From positions 1,012,501-1,076,500 of the forward strand of contig CP136571.1 in the NCBI GenBank assembly GCA_035192965.1: a DNA stretch of 64,000 bases, in the 5' to 3' direction. This document shows positions 9,250 to 18,264 of the stretch, piece after piece. Origin of the DNA: Fuscovulum sp. (GTDB lineage: Bacteria > Pseudomonadota > Alphaproteobacteria > Rhodobacterales > Rhodobacteraceae). The position numbers and the translations under genes were made by a program. Numbering within the stretch: the first letter of the stretch is position 1; the number at the start of each line of letters is the position of its first letter. The notes beneath the pieces were generated by a model that saw only the letters and a program-made list of their open reading frames with translations, searched no databases and had not been told where the DNA came from.

Positions 9250-9253
9250 TTGA
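9155..9253 (+). CDS. Possible 32-codon leader ORF overlapping the PKS start
   Basis: An ATG at 9155 opens a 32-codon frame whose TGA (9251-9253) overlaps the TTG start of the PKS (9250-9252). An AAGGA purine run lies 12 bases upstream, slightly far for an ideal Shine-Dalgarno. The predicted peptide is Cys/His/Arg-rich with no recognisable domain. The overlap suggests translational coupling, since the PKS TTG has no good Shine-Dalgarno of its own. It could equally be a chance frame. Confidence 0.3.
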   Translation: MIRVCVPHHSCARSAFCCVAAHRSCENAVRRP

Positions 9254-12200
9254 GCTTGCAAACCCTCATTACCGGGCGGGCCTGTCGCCTTCCGGGGGCA
9301 AATGACCCAAAGGCATTTGCCGACTCGCTTTTTGCGGGCAGCGATCTGGTGACCGAAATTCCGCGGGAGCGGTGGTCGCGGTCGGCATTTCTGCATCCGC
9401 AGCCGGGAGTGCGCGGGAAATCCTATACGTTCGCAGCGGGTGTGCTGGACGACATCTGGTCTTTTGATGCGTCTGTCTTTGCGATTTCCACCCGCGAGGC
9501 ATCGCAAATGGACCCGCAGCAGCGAGTCCTTTTGCAGGTTGTCTGGGAGGCGCTGGAGGATGCGGGCCTGCCGCCCGAACGGCTGGCGGGGCAGAACGTG
9601 GGGGTGTTCGTCGGGGCATCCACCATGGGTTATGGCGCGCGGCTTGCCCATGATCCATTGACGGCGGACGCCTATATGATGACGGGCAACACCTTGTCAT
9701 TGGTGTCGAACCGGGTATCGCATGCGCTGGACCTGCGCGGCCCCAGCCTGACGGTGGATACGGCCTGTTCGTCATCGATCTTTGCACTGGCGTTGGCGCA
9801 GCAGGCCATGGACCGGGGCGAGATCGATACCGCGATTGTGGCAGGTGTGAATATCCTGCTGGACCCCAGCCATTTCGTAGGGTTCTCGGCTGCGCGGATG
9901 CTGTCGCCGACGGGGCGCTGTCGCCCGTTTTCGGCACAGGCCGATGGATATGTGCGGTCCGAGGGCGCGGTTGCGCTGGTGCTGGAACGCAAGCGGGCGG
10001 CTGACATCCTGCCCCGCGCTGCCTATGCCGCCATCCTTGGCGTGGCCACCAACAGCGACGGGCGGACTGTGAATGTCGCACTGCCGTCGATGGAAGGGCA
10101 GAGGGGGCTGATCGCGGGTCTTTATGATGCGGCAGGGGTCGATCCTGCCACGCTTGCCTTTGTCGAGGCGCATGGGACGGGAACGCAGGCCGGTGATCCG
10201 ATCGAGGCGACGGCGCTGGGTCTTGCGCTGGGCCAACACCGCGACAGGGCGCTGCCGGTTGGTTCGGTGAAATCGAATATCGGCCATCTGGAACCTGCGT
10301 CGGGTGTGGCGGGGATGTTGAAGGCGCTGATCGCCTTTGAGCGCAGATGCTATCCCCGGACTTTGCATGCCGACGAGGTCAATCCCAATATCGATTGGGA
10401 CGGGTTGAACCTGGCGCTGGTGCCGGAAAGCCTGCCCTTGAGCGGTGAAGGTGTTTTGCGCGCGGGGGTCAGTTCGTTCGGGTTTGGCGGGACGAATGCC
10501 CATGTGATCCTGGAGCAGGTGGAGGCGGTGGCTGCCCCGGTGGCGCCGGTGGCCGGTAAGGAGCCGCCGATCCTGCTGACATCGGCGGCGAGCGCCGAGT
10601 CCTTGGGCAAGCTGTTGGGGGCGTGGTCGGACCGGCTGGCGGCAAAGAGTGGGGCTGCGACGGAAATGGCGGCCTATACTGCGGCCGATCTGGCGCAGGA
10701 GGCCGCGCAGGCACGGGCGTTCCGGCCGACCCTGCCGCTGCGGGCGGCTGTGCTGTGCGATGATGCCGGACGGGCCGCGCGGGCCATGACCAAGGCTGCG
10801 GGCGGGCAGGCAAGCCCGCGGGTGATCACAGGCAGATCAATGCTGCGGGAGGCGCCGACGGCGTTCGTCTATTCCGGGAACGGGTCGCAATATGCGGGCA
10901 TGGGACGGGCGGCATTGGCGACGGACAAGGCCTATGCCACCGCGATGCGGCGGATCGACCGGTTGTTCAAGGGATTGTCGGGTTGGTCCATCATCGAGGC
11001 GCTGAACAGCCCGACGCTGGAGCAGGACTTGCGGGATTGCGCCGTAGCGCAGCCCTTGTTGTTTGCGGATCAGATGGCCCTGACCAATGCCCTGGCGGCG
11101 CGGGGGTTTGTGCCTGCGGCGGTGATGGGCCATTCGGGGGGCGAAGTGGCGGCGGCCTGTGCCAGTGGCGCGCTGAGCCTGGAACAGGCGTTGCTGCTGA
11201 TCCATCAACGGAGCCTGTCGCAAAAGCCGTTGCGTGGCCGGGGGGCCATGGCGGCGCTGAGCGTGTCGATGGAGGAGGCCGTTGAAAGCCTGGCCGCGTT
11301 CGGGGGCAGGATCGAGATTGCCACGGAGAACAGCCCCCGGCATGTGACGCTGGTTGGCACGCCCGAGGCGATTGATGCCTATGTGACCTTTGCGCGGCGC
11401 GAAAAGCGCTGGGCCTGCGTGAAGCTGCCGATCGACTATCCCTATCACGCCTCAGCGCAGGATGAGGTGTTGGAGACGCTGGCGCGGTCGCTTGACGGGC
11501 TGAAATGCCGTGCGGCGCGGATTCCGTTCTTTTCATCGGTTCTGGGACATGCCGTCAGGGGCGAGGAGCTTACGACCGATTACTGGTGCGCCAATGTGCG
11601 CCAGATGGTGCGGTTCCGCGATGCGATGAACAGCCTGAAGGATGCGGGTTTCGAGGCCTTTATGGAGGTGGGCCCTGCGCCGGTGCTGACCAGCTATATG
11701 ACGGCCTGCCTTGGCAATGACGTGGCCGATGCGGCGATCCTGCACAGTTTCGAAAAGCAGGATACGCCGGACGTCAATCCGGTGCGGCGGACGCTGGCGC
11801 GGGCGATGGTCCATGGGGCGCGGATTGCGCCAGGGCCGTTGATGCCGGAACCCTTGCGGTTTGATCGTGATCTGCCGCGTTATCCCTGGACCAATGAAAT
11901 CCACCGGACCGATGTGACCCCCGCGATTGATGCGCATTTCGGCAGTGGCGCGGATTACCACCGCCTGCTGGGCATACGGGATGTGGAGGATGGTACCTCG
12001 TGGCGGGTGGATATGGATCTTGGCACGTTGCCCGAGATGGCGGATCACCGGATTGGTGCCGATGTCCTGCTGCCGGCGATGGGATTTGCCGAAATGGCAA
12101 CCCTTGCGGCGCAGCGGGGATTGAAGACCGACAGGATCGAGTTGCGCGATCTGGACATTGCCGCGCCGCTTGTCCTGACGATGGGCAATCTGGTGACGGT

Positions 12201-15200
12201 GCGGGTTTCGGCCCTGCTCGCGCAATCGGTGGTCAGCATCGAGAGCCGGGGGCGAGGTGCCGATGCCGTTTGGCGCGATCACATGCGCGCGCGGTTCTTT
12301 GCGGCGCAGCCGGTTGCAGATTTGCGCAGGTTCGAGGGCGGGCCATCGGAGCAAGGCGATCTGTCGGGTGAGGTTCTGTATGAGGCCGCGCGGGAGATCG
12401 GCCTGAATTACGGTCCGGGGTTCCGCCGGGTGCAGCATGTGCGCTGCCTGTCCGCCGACCGGGTGGAGGTTGTGCTGTCGCCAGGAGAGGCGTTCAACGC
12501 AAAGGAAGAAGGGTTCGCCCTTGATGTCATCGGCGCGGATGCGGTGTTCCACGGGATCATCGGGGCCATGATGCAATCGCCCCGATTTGGGGGGCAATGG
12601 GCCTATGTGCCGGTTCGGATCGGGCGGATGATCCTGACGCAGCCGGGCGTTCAGATTGCATCGGGTGACATCAGGATCCGCCGGGCGGGCCAACGGTCGC
12701 TGCTGGCGGATTTCACCTTTTTCGATGCGGAAGGTGATGAAATTGCCCGCATGGACGGCGTCCGGTTTCAGGTGGCCAGCCGGTTGCGTGGGCTGAACCT
12801 TGCGCAGCATGGGTTCCGCATGGAGACGGTTCCGATTTCCGAGCCGGTATCGACACCATCCTTGACCCTTGCCGAGGCGCAGGATCTGGCGCGCGCTGCA
12901 AGCCTGACGCCGGAGGATGACGCCTTTTTCTTTCTGGAAGGTGTCGCGCTGCAGGTTGCGCATGAAGGTGCTGTGGCGCTGTGCGATGCGGCGGGGCGCA
13001 TCCGATTTGCAGACATGTCCGGGCCGGATGACACGGAACTGGTTCAGGGGGTGACCGGTGGTTTGGCCCCCACTGCCTATGCGGCGGCTGTCCTGGGCAT
13101 TCTGGAGCGGGCAGAACTGGCCCAGCGGTCGGATGCCGGTTGGCAACTGACCATGGCAGAGGATGACATTCCCCCGGTCGATGCCTTGCTGCGGGTTCTG
13201 CTGGCCGACCGGCCCGACCTTGGCCCGGAGACGGCGCTGCTGGCACGTCTGTCGGAAACCTTGCCTGCGCTGCTGTGCGCCAGTCAGACCGATGCGGAAG
13301 CGACTTTTGGGCGCGGCGCGCTGCTGAACTTTTTCGAGGGGTCGATCTTTGTCGAGCGGCGGCAGTCCTTTCTGATTTCGCTCGTCCGGAAGCTTGCGGC
13401 GCGCTGGCCAGAGGGGCGTGGTTTCCGGATTGCCGAAGTCAGTGACGGGCGGGCGCAGCTGTTGCCGCGCCTGTTGACGCTGGACGAGGCGAAGGCCGCG
13501 GCGTTCTGGGAAGTGCAGGCGGATTGCTTTGGGGATGCGGCGGCGGGTCAGGCAATGCCGCCGGACCGGGTGGAGGTGGTGGGGGCTACGGTTGAAGCAT
13601 TGGCCGAGGCGCCGCTGTTTCATGTGATCTTGCTGCCTGCAACGCTTGGCAAGGCGCGCAATCCGGATGAGCTGATGAAACGTCTGATCAGCCGGCTTGC
13701 CCCCGGCGGGCGGATCATCGCGCTGGAGCCGCGACCATCGGATTTCTGTGATCTTGTGCTGGGGCTGGACCGGGACTGGTTTGCCGATGTGCCGGGGCTT
13801 GAGACGCCGATTTCGCGCTTGATGGGGGCGGATGATCTGGTGCGGATCGTGCGCAAGGCAGGGTTGGAAACGGTGCAGGCGGCGGAACTGCCGGATGGAA
13901 TGGGCGGGGCGACGCTGTTGGTTGCGGAGGTGGCGCAGACGAGCCGGCTTCCGGTTGGGTCTGCCCCGTTGCGCGCCGCGATCCGGGCGGTGGTGATGGA
14001 TGAACCGGGCGATACGGCGGGCGAGCAATCGGCATCCGAATTGGCCCCCGCACCGGTGAAGGACCGGGTTGCCGGGTTGCGCCACATGCGGCCGGACGGG
14101 CAAGAGAACGTGGTGGTGCTGTGGTTCGATCCCGAACCTTCGGCACAGCCGGCAGACAGGATGGCGGCGCGTCTGTTGATCCTGCGCGATCTGCTGGAAA
14201 GCGCGAAGGGCAATCTGGCCCGCATGATCGCGATTGTTCCGGGCGGGTCCGGACAGGCGGTGGCGGGCCGCGCCTTGCCCGAACAGGTGGCGATCTGGGC
14301 GGCCTTGCGCAGCGCGCAGAATGAATATCCGCGGTTCAGGGTGTTCTGCATCGATCCTGTTCCTGAGCTGACCGGGCCAAATCTGGCCAATCGCGTGGCG
14401 GGCGTTGTGGCGCAGGGGCATGGCGAGACGGAACTTGTTCTGACGGCGGATGCGGCGCATGGCCTGCGGTTGATGCAGGGCCTGAAAGGGGCCATTGCGC
14501 CACCCGGCAGCGGGCACAGGGCGGTTTTGTCCGCGCCGGTCTGGAGCGGGATCGACGAGATTTCGTGGCAGTCCTGCCCGCGCCGCGCGCCGCAGGCGGG
14601 CGAGATCGAGGTCGAAGTAGCGGCGACCGGTTTGAACTATCGCGATGTGATGTGGTCGATGGGGCTGCTGCCGGAAGAGGCTTTGGAAAAGGGATTTGCG
14701 GGGCCGACCATCGGGATCGAATGTTCCGGCCGGGTTGTCGCCTTGGGGGAGGGCGTGACCGGCTTTGCCATTGGCGACAAGGTGGCGGTTTTCGGACCGA
14801 ACAGCTTTGCGTCGCATGTCACGGTGGCGGCGGACCTTGCCGCGCCTTTGCCTGAGGGAATTGATCTAAGCGCGGCGGCGACATTGCCGGTGGCGTTCTT
14901 CACCGCGCATTATGCGCTGGTGCATCTGGCGCAGCTGTCAGCCGGTGAAACGGTTCTGATTCACAGCGGGGCGGGCGGCGTTGGATTGGCGGCGATCCAG
15001 ATTGCGCTGGCGCAGGGCGCGAGGGTGATTGCCACCGCCGGGTCCGGTGTCAAACGGGGCGTGCTGTCGCGCATGGGGGTGCAGCATGTGCTGGATTCGC
15101 GCAGCCTCGCCTTTGCGGATGAGGTGATGCGCCTGACGGAAGGGCGCGGCGCGGATGTGGTGCTGAACTCTTTGGCCGGGAAGGCCATGGAGGCGAGCCT

Positions 15201-16791
15201 GTTCTGCACGGCGCCCTTTGGGCGTTTCATCGAACTGGGCAAGCAGGATTTCTATGCCAATACGGCGGTCGGCCTGCGCCCGATGAAGGAGAACATCGCT
15301 TATTTCGGCGTGGACGTGGATCAGCTGATCATGGGGCGCCCGGACCTGTTCCGCAGGCTGTTTGCCGAGATGATGCGCGGGTTTGCAAACGGCACGCTGC
15401 GGCCCCTGCCATTCCGTGCGTTCGATGGTGAGCAGGCGGTCGAGGCGTTCCGGCTGATGCAGAAATCGGGGCATCTGGGCAAGATCGTGGTGCGGCCACG
15501 GGCGCCGGCAGGGTTGCCGCAAAGCGCGGCGGTGGCGCGCTATGCGGCGGACCCGATGGGGGCGCATGTGATTGTCGGCGGGTTGGGCGGGCTGGGGATC
15601 GAGATTGCCCGGTGGCTTGTGCGGCGCGGGGCGCGGCATCTGGTTCTGCTGGGGCGGACGGCCAGCCCGACAGGTGAGGCTGCGGCCTGGATCGACCGGA
15701 GCAGGGCAGCCGGCGTGAGCGTTGAACTGATGGCCTGTGATGTTGCCGATGAGGCAGCGTTGGGCGCGGTTCTGGAAGACATCCGCACCCGGGCGCCGAT
15801 TGCCGGGATCGTGCATTCGGCGATGCTGCTGCAAGACATGCCGATGAAGGATCTGACACCGGCGGTGCTGGAGCAGGGCCTTGCGGCCAAGGTCAGCGGC
15901 GGGGCCAATCTGGACCGGCTGACGCGGCAGGACGACCTTGGCTATTTCGTCCTGCTTTCGTCTATTTCGACGCTGATCGGGAACCATGGGCAATCGGCCT
16001 ATGTCGCGGCCAATGCCTATCTGGAAGGGATCGCTCGGGCGCGGCGGGACGCGGGGCTGTGCGGGTTGGCGCTTGGCCTAGGGGCGATCAGCGATGCGGG
16101 GTATCTGACGCGGGACAGCGGCAAGGCGGCGCTGGTGAAGCGGATGTCGGGACATGTGCAGATGACGGCGCGCGATGTGACGGCGGCGCTGGACCGTCTG
16201 TTGCAGGAAGGGGCGACAAGCGAGGCGGTGGTGCATGTCACGCCGATGCGCTGGGGCGCGACGAGTGCGGCGCTGAAGACGATGACCGGGCCGAGTTTCC
16301 GGCTGTTGCGCAGTCTGGGGCGGCGTGAAGGGGAAAGCGCCGATACCGAAAACCTGCGCGACACGCTGCTGAGCCTGCCGCGCGCCAAGGCGGAAGAGCG
16401 GCTTTCGGCCTTTTTGCTGGGGCGCATCGCCCACATCCTGCATGTGTCGGAAAAGGCTGTCAGCATCCGGCGTCCGATCACGGAACTGGGGATGGATTCG
16501 CTGATGGGGGTGGAACTGGGGCTGACGCTTCAGGAAAGCCTGGGCAGTGACCTGCCGGTGACCGCCGTTTCCGATGGGCTGAGCATTGCGCAGATTTCGG
16601 ACCGGATCGTGACGCATCTGCATGAGGCCAGTCGGACGGACCCCGCCCTGTCGGCAAACCAGTCCCTGATCCAGCAGCATATCAATTCGGACGTTGCGCA
16701 GCGACCGGCCCCGGCGGGTGGGCCAACGGCATCCATCGCGCCATTCAGGCGGGTGCCGCCCAAGACGGCAAAACAAGGGTTCCCGGCATGA
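9250..16791 (+). CDS. Highly reducing type I polyketide synthase (KS-AT-DH-psiMT-psiKR-ER-KR-ACP, no thioesterase)
   Basis: A 2513-residue single-module, probably iterative synthase. KS: Cys173 in DTACSS, His308 in EAHGTGT, His346 in NIGHLE. AT: GHSGGE with Ser629. DH: His933 in DHRIGADVLLP and Asp1097. The next part (about 1190-1560) looks like a decayed C-methyltransferase, then a structural psi-KR (about 1560-1750). ER: NADPH loop SGAGGVGLAA at 1906-1915. KR: GGLGGLG at 2110-2116, Ser2238, Tyr2251, Asn2255. ACP: Ser2417 in LGMDSL. No releasing domain follows; the stop overlaps the alpha-oxoamine synthase start (ATGA), suggesting the latter offloads the chain. All reductive domains look intact, so a saturated, fatty-acid-like chain is expected. 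An in-frame TAG at 9244 forces the start to TTG 9250 or later. Confidence 0.92.
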   Translation: MSLQTLITGRACRLPGANDPKAFADSLFAGSDLVTEIPRERWSRSAFLHPQPGVRGKSYTFAAGVLDDIWSFDASVFAISTREASQMDPQQRVLLQVVWEALEDAGLPPERLAGQNVGVFVGASTMGYGARLAHDPLTADAYMMTGNTLSLVSNRVSHALDLRGPSLTVDTACSSSIFALALAQQAMDRGEIDTAIVAGVNILLDPSHFVGFSAARMLSPTGRCRPFSAQADGYVRSEGAVALVLERKRAADILPRAAYAAILGVATNSDGRTVNVALPSMEGQRGLIAGLYDAAGVDPATLAFVEAHGTGTQAGDPIEATALGLALGQHRDRALPVGSVKSNIGHLEPASGVAGMLKALIAFERRCYPRTLHADEVNPNIDWDGLNLALVPESLPLSGEGVLRAGVSSFGFGGTNAHVILEQVEAVAAPVAPVAGKEPPILLTSAASAESLGKLLGAWSDRLAAKSGAATEMAAYTAADLAQEAAQARAFRPTLPLRAAVLCDDAGRAARAMTKAAGGQASPRVITGRSMLREAPTAFVYSGNGSQYAGMGRAALATDKAYATAMRRIDRLFKGLSGWSIIEALNSPTLEQDLRDCAVAQPLLFADQMALTNALAARGFVPAAVMGHSGGEVAAACASGALSLEQALLLIHQRSLSQKPLRGRGAMAALSVSMEEAVESLAAFGGRIEIATENSPRHVTLVGTPEAIDAYVTFARREKRWACVKLPIDYPYHASAQDEVLETLARSLDGLKCRAARIPFFSSVLGHAVRGEELTTDYWCANVRQMVRFRDAMNSLKDAGFEAFMEVGPAPVLTSYMTACLGNDVADAAILHSFEKQDTPDVNPVRRTLARAMVHGARIAPGPLMPEPLRFDRDLPRYPWTNEIHRTDVTPAIDAHFGSGADYHRLLGIRDVEDGTSWRVDMDLGTLPEMADHRIGADVLLPAMGFAEMATLAAQRGLKTDRIELRDLDIAAPLVLTMGNLVTVRVSALLAQSVVSIESRGRGADAVWRDHMRARFFAAQPVADLRRFEGGPSEQGDLSGEVLYEAAREIGLNYGPGFRRVQHVRCLSADRVEVVLSPGEAFNAKEEGFALDVIGADAVFHGIIGAMMQSPRFGGQWAYVPVRIGRMILTQPGVQIASGDIRIRRAGQRSLLADFTFFDAEGDEIARMDGVRFQVASRLRGLNLAQHGFRMETVPISEPVSTPSLTLAEAQDLARAASLTPEDDAFFFLEGVALQVAHEGAVALCDAAGRIRFADMSGPDDTELVQGVTGGLAPTAYAAAVLGILERAELAQRSDAGWQLTMAEDDIPPVDALLRVLLADRPDLGPETALLARLSETLPALLCASQTDAEATFGRGALLNFFEGSIFVERRQSFLISLVRKLAARWPEGRGFRIAEVSDGRAQLLPRLLTLDEAKAAAFWEVQADCFGDAAAGQAMPPDRVEVVGATVEALAEAPLFHVILLPATLGKARNPDELMKRLISRLAPGGRIIALEPRPSDFCDLVLGLDRDWFADVPGLETPISRLMGADDLVRIVRKAGLETVQAAELPDGMGGATLLVAEVAQTSRLPVGSAPLRAAIRAVVMDEPGDTAGEQSASELAPAPVKDRVAGLRHMRPDGQENVVVLWFDPEPSAQPADRMAARLLILRDLLESAKGNLARMIAIVPGGSGQAVAGRALPEQVAIWAALRSAQNEYPRFRVFCIDPVPELTGPNLANRVAGVVAQGHGETELVLTADAAHGLRLMQGLKGAIAPPGSGHRAVLSAPVWSGIDEISWQSCPRRAPQAGEIEVEVAATGLNYRDVMWSMGLLPEEALEKGFAGPTIGIECSGRVVALGEGVTGFAIGDKVAVFGPNSFASHVTVAADLAAPLPEGIDLSAAATLPVAFFTAHYALVHLAQLSAGETVLIHSGAGGVGLAAIQIALAQGARVIATAGSGVKRGVLSRMGVQHVLDSRSLAFADEVMRLTEGRGADVVLNSLAGKAMEASLFCTAPFGRFIELGKQDFYANTAVGLRPMKENIAYFGVDVDQLIMGRPDLFRRLFAEMMRGFANGTLRPLPFRAFDGEQAVEAFRLMQKSGHLGKIVVRPRAPAGLPQSAAVARYAADPMGAHVIVGGLGGLGIEIARWLVRRGARHLVLLGRTASPTGEAAAWIDRSRAAGVSVELMACDVADEAALGAVLEDIRTRAPIAGIVHSAMLLQDMPMKDLTPAVLEQGLAAKVSGGANLDRLTRQDDLGYFVLLSSISTLIGNHGQSAYVAANAYLEGIARARRDAGLCGLALGLGAISDAGYLTRDSGKAALVKRMSGHVQMTARDVTAALDRLLQEGATSEAVVHVTPMRWGATSAALKTMTGPSFRLLRSLGRREGESADTENLRDTLLSLPRAKAEERLSAFLLGRIAHILHVSEKAVSIRRPITELGMDSLMGVELGLTLQESLGSDLPVTAVSDGLSIAQISDRIVTHLHEASRTDPALSANQSLIQQHINSDVAQRPAPAGGPTASIAPFRRVPPKTAKQGFPA

Positions 16792-18131
16792 ATTCGCAAG
16801 ATCATAGAATCAAGCTGATCGCCAAGGCGCGCTATGCCGCGGAGCGGCGCAGTTCAACGGCGAGTGCGCAGTCCGTGGCCTTTCACGCGACGCCGTTCGA
16901 CCAGCTGGTCCAGTATCGCAATCTGGAAAAGATGCGTATGGCCAGCAGTATCATGGGCATCGAGAACCCGTTCTTTCGCAGCCATGCAGGCCGTGCATCG
17001 AACAAGACCGAGATCGCCGGGCGTGAAGTGATCAACTTCGCGTCCTATGATTACATCGGGCTGAACAGTGATCCGCGACCGGTGGCGCAGGCGCATGCCG
17101 CGCTGGACCGCTATGGGGTATCGCCGTCGGCAAGCCGGTTGGTGGCGGGCGAACGCCCCGTTCATGCCGCGTTGGAGGCAGCGTTGGCGCGCCATTATGG
17201 CACGGCGGCGGCCATCGTCTTTGTGAGTGGCCATGCCACCAATGTGGCCACGATCGGGGAGTTGATGGGTGAGGGGGATCTGATCCTTCACGATGCCTAC
17301 ATCCACAATTCGGTTCAGATCGGCGCGCGGCTGTCGGGCGCAGCGCGGCGCAGTTTCGCCCATAACGACATGTCCGCGCTGGAGGCCCTGCTGGAGGAGA
17401 ACCGGTTTCGGGCGCGCAACGCCCTGATCGTGGTCGAAGGATTGTATTCCATGGACGGGGATACGCCGCCCTTGGCCGAACTGGTGGCGTTGAAGCGCAA
17501 GTATGGCTGCTGGCTAATGGTGGATGAGGCGCATTCCCTTGGCGTTGTCGGCGCGCGGGGGCGTGGGTCTTTTGAGGCGGCTGGTGTGAATCCGGATGAC
17601 GTGGATATCTGGATGGGCACCTTGTCGAAGACGCTGGCCGCATCGGGGGGGTATGTCTGTGGAAACGCGGCGCTGATCGATATTCTTAAGTCGAACGCGT
17701 CGGGGTTTGTCTATTCGGTGGGGCTGGCCCCGGCCCTTGCCGCATCGGCCACCGAGGCGCTGGCCATTCTGAACGCAGAGCCGGAGCGGGTGAGCCGTTT
17801 GCAGGCCAATGCGAAACTGTTCCTGAAACTCGCGGCTGAGGCCGGGCTGGATACGGGGCTGGCCGAGCCCTATGCCGTGGTTCCCGTCATGGTGGGGGAT
17901 TCCATGCTGGCGGCCAAACTGTCGGAGCGGATCCTTGCGCGGGGCGTGAATGCGCTGCCGATCATCTTTCCGGCAGTGCCGATGCAATCCGCGCGGCTCC
18001 GGTTTTTCATTTCATCGCTGCATGAGGAAAGCGATTTACGAACGGCTGTTCAGGTTGTGGCGGAAGAGTTGGAGCGGCTGTGTGAGGAAGAGTTTCACAA
18101 CCGGTTGCCGGCGCATCTGTTGTCGATCTGA
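16788..18131 (+). CDS. Alpha-oxoamine synthase (PLP-dependent, serine palmitoyltransferase-like)
   Basis: A 447-residue fold-type I PLP enzyme of the KBL/BioF/ALAS/SPT family. These enzymes condense an amino acid with an acyl thioester and lose CO2, giving a 2-amino-3-ketone. Visible motifs: VSGHATNVATI, DEAHSLGVVGARGRG (PLP-pyridine Asp region), and TLSKTLAASGGY with Schiff-base Lys281. An N-terminal extension of about 45 residues (FHATPFDQLVQYRNLEKMRMAS) precedes the core and could contact the PKS ACP. The ATG overlaps the PKS stop by 4 bp, so the two are translationally coupled. The amino acid used (Ser, Ala or Gly) cannot be read from sequence. Confidence 0.9.
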   Translation: MNSQDHRIKLIAKARYAAERRSSTASAQSVAFHATPFDQLVQYRNLEKMRMASSIMGIENPFFRSHAGRASNKTEIAGREVINFASYDYIGLNSDPRPVAQAHAALDRYGVSPSASRLVAGERPVHAALEAALARHYGTAAAIVFVSGHATNVATIGELMGEGDLILHDAYIHNSVQIGARLSGAARRSFAHNDMSALEALLEENRFRARNALIVVEGLYSMDGDTPPLAELVALKRKYGCWLMVDEAHSLGVVGARGRGSFEAAGVNPDDVDIWMGTLSKTLAASGGYVCGNAALIDILKSNASGFVYSVGLAPALAASATEALAILNAEPERVSRLQANAKLFLKLAAEAGLDTGLAEPYAVVPVMVGDSMLAAKLSERILARGVNALPIIFPAVPMQSARLRFFISSLHEESDLRTAVQVVAEELERLCEEEFHNRLPAHLLSI

Positions 18132-18264
18132 TGCGAGCTTTGCCCGACAGATTTTCGCGTGGAGCGGGCGCGCTGACTGGCTGGACAGCGTCGCAGGTCA
18201 CAGCCGTTTATTGCGGCGGTCCCTGCGCGGCAGTTTGGCCGGGCAAGGGTGAAGGGTTCGGTCT

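Noticed and set aside
11533..14817. A 1094-codon open frame on the minus strand across the PKS gene
   Set aside because: High-GC shadow of the PKS: the translation is His/Arg/Gln-rich with no domain, while the + strand encodes intact DH, MT-like and ER regions.
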